DNA of 64,000 nucleotides, from NCBI RefSeq assembly GCF_007744675.1, contig NZ_CP036269.1, forward strand, positions 1,565,501 to 1,629,500, read 5' to 3'. This stretch comes from Gimesia alba. GTDB taxonomy: Bacteria; Planctomycetota; Planctomycetia; Planctomycetales; Planctomycetaceae. The position numbers and the translations under genes were made by a program. Positions 63,871 to 64,000 of this stretch are shown piece by piece (position 1 is the stretch's first letter; each line of letters opens with the position of its first letter). The notes beneath the pieces were generated by a model. That model was given only the letters and a program-made list of their open reading frames with translations. It did no database searches and had not been told where the DNA came from.

Positions 63871-64000
63871 GTGAGCAGAATCGCTTTTTTATTTCCCGGA
63901 CAGGGTGCTCAGCATGTCGGCATGGGCAAAACAATTGTCGAAAAATATCCCGCTGCCCGGGAGCTGTTTGATCGTGCTGCTGAAATTCTGCAGTACGATT
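63871..64000 (+). CDS. fabD: Malonyl-CoA:ACP transacylase (3' partial)
   Basis: Starts at GTG 63871 with a GAGGGAT ribosome site. The visible 43 residues (SRIAFLFPGQGAQHVGMGK) match the start of FabD, including the FPGQGAQ block. It loads malonyl groups onto acyl carrier protein. The gene runs past the right edge. Confidence 0.93.
   Translation, partial: MSRIAFLFPGQGAQHVGMGKTIVEKYPAARELFDRAAEILQYD

Noticed and set aside
1-64000. tRNA, rRNA, CRISPR array, prophage or intact insertion sequence
   Set aside because: I scanned the intergenic regions for tRNA T-arm motifs, regularly spaced repeats and transposase motifs and found none.

Overview
This window is a stretch of chromosome from a planctomycete, most like Gimesia and its relatives (formerly Planctomyces). 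No ribosomal RNA is present, so the placement rests on gene content. It carries a DUF1549/DUF1553 surface protein with cytochrome-like motifs, a planctomycete-type cytochrome c domain fused to WD40 repeats, a DUF1559 pseudopilin paired with a small lipoprotein, PPC-domain secreted proteins, many SpoIIE-type phosphatases with FHA domains, and an archaeal-type methenyl-H4MPT cyclohydrolase. I see no prophage, intact insertion sequence, CRISPR array, tRNA or rRNA.

Layout. 1-8.7 kb: three plus-strand genes (DUF1549/1553 protein entering from the left edge, PPC-domain protein, cytochrome c/WD40 protein), the last two with matching Ala/Lys-rich coiled coils. 8.9-10.1 kb: a uronate-isomerase-like metalloenzyme. 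10.3-13.7 kb: two tandem FHA-GAF-PP2C phosphatases, ended by a bidirectional terminator facing a small conserved basic protein. 14.5-17.7 kb (minus): ECF sigma factor, cysteine-free anti-sigma-like membrane protein, large secreted protein. 18.2-19.7 kb: DUF1559 pseudopilin and lipoprotein. 20.3-28.0 kb (minus): FHA protein, lipoate ligase, gcvPB, gcvPA, gcvH, rpiB, and a Sua5-like/low-molecular-weight phosphatase fusion. 28.4-33.0 kb: methyltransferase, then cysQ-like phosphatase, RimK-like ATP-grasp, mch and a dapA-family lyase. 33.1-39.0 kb: two small plus-strand genes, then a DUF1445 (D-glutamate cyclase family) gene, a cyclophilin and a fused 5-oxoprolinase. 39.4-48.6 kb: Bax-inhibitor membrane protein, MsrP, SthA, RluA, aconitase, ceramidase-like hydrolase. 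48.8-56.3 kb: a secreted metallopeptidase, GT87 membrane protein, a 1-kb gene-poor repeat-like stretch, acyltransferase, kinase-like protein, esterase. 56.3-58.1 kb: an AT-rich patch with a zinc-ribbon protein and a BLUF blue-light sensor. 58.1-64 kb: HAMP-PP2C phosphatase, a heme-c/terpene-cyclase-fold protein, a Tat-exported TPR protein, and the start of the rpmF-plsX-fabD lipid operon, cut by the right edge.

How the genes fit together. Clear working units are the glycine cleavage genes with the lipoate ligase that can load GcvH; rpmF-plsX-fabD for fatty acid/phospholipid synthesis; mch with an ATP-grasp ligase for H4MPT-linked C1 oxidation; DUF1445 plus 5-oxoprolinase for pyroglutamate/glutamate turnover; and the sigma/anti-sigma/secreted-protein operon. 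Three SpoIIE phosphatases and three FHA modules point to heavy use of Ser/Thr phosphorylation signalling. The most unusual items are the shared coiled coils of the first locus, the fusion with a degenerate Sua5 domain, a predicted Tat-lipoprotein form of MsrP, the heme-c/terpene-cyclase-fold protein, and REP-like palindromes at 40.2 kb and 52.0 kb. I did not find a single obvious new defence or mobile system.
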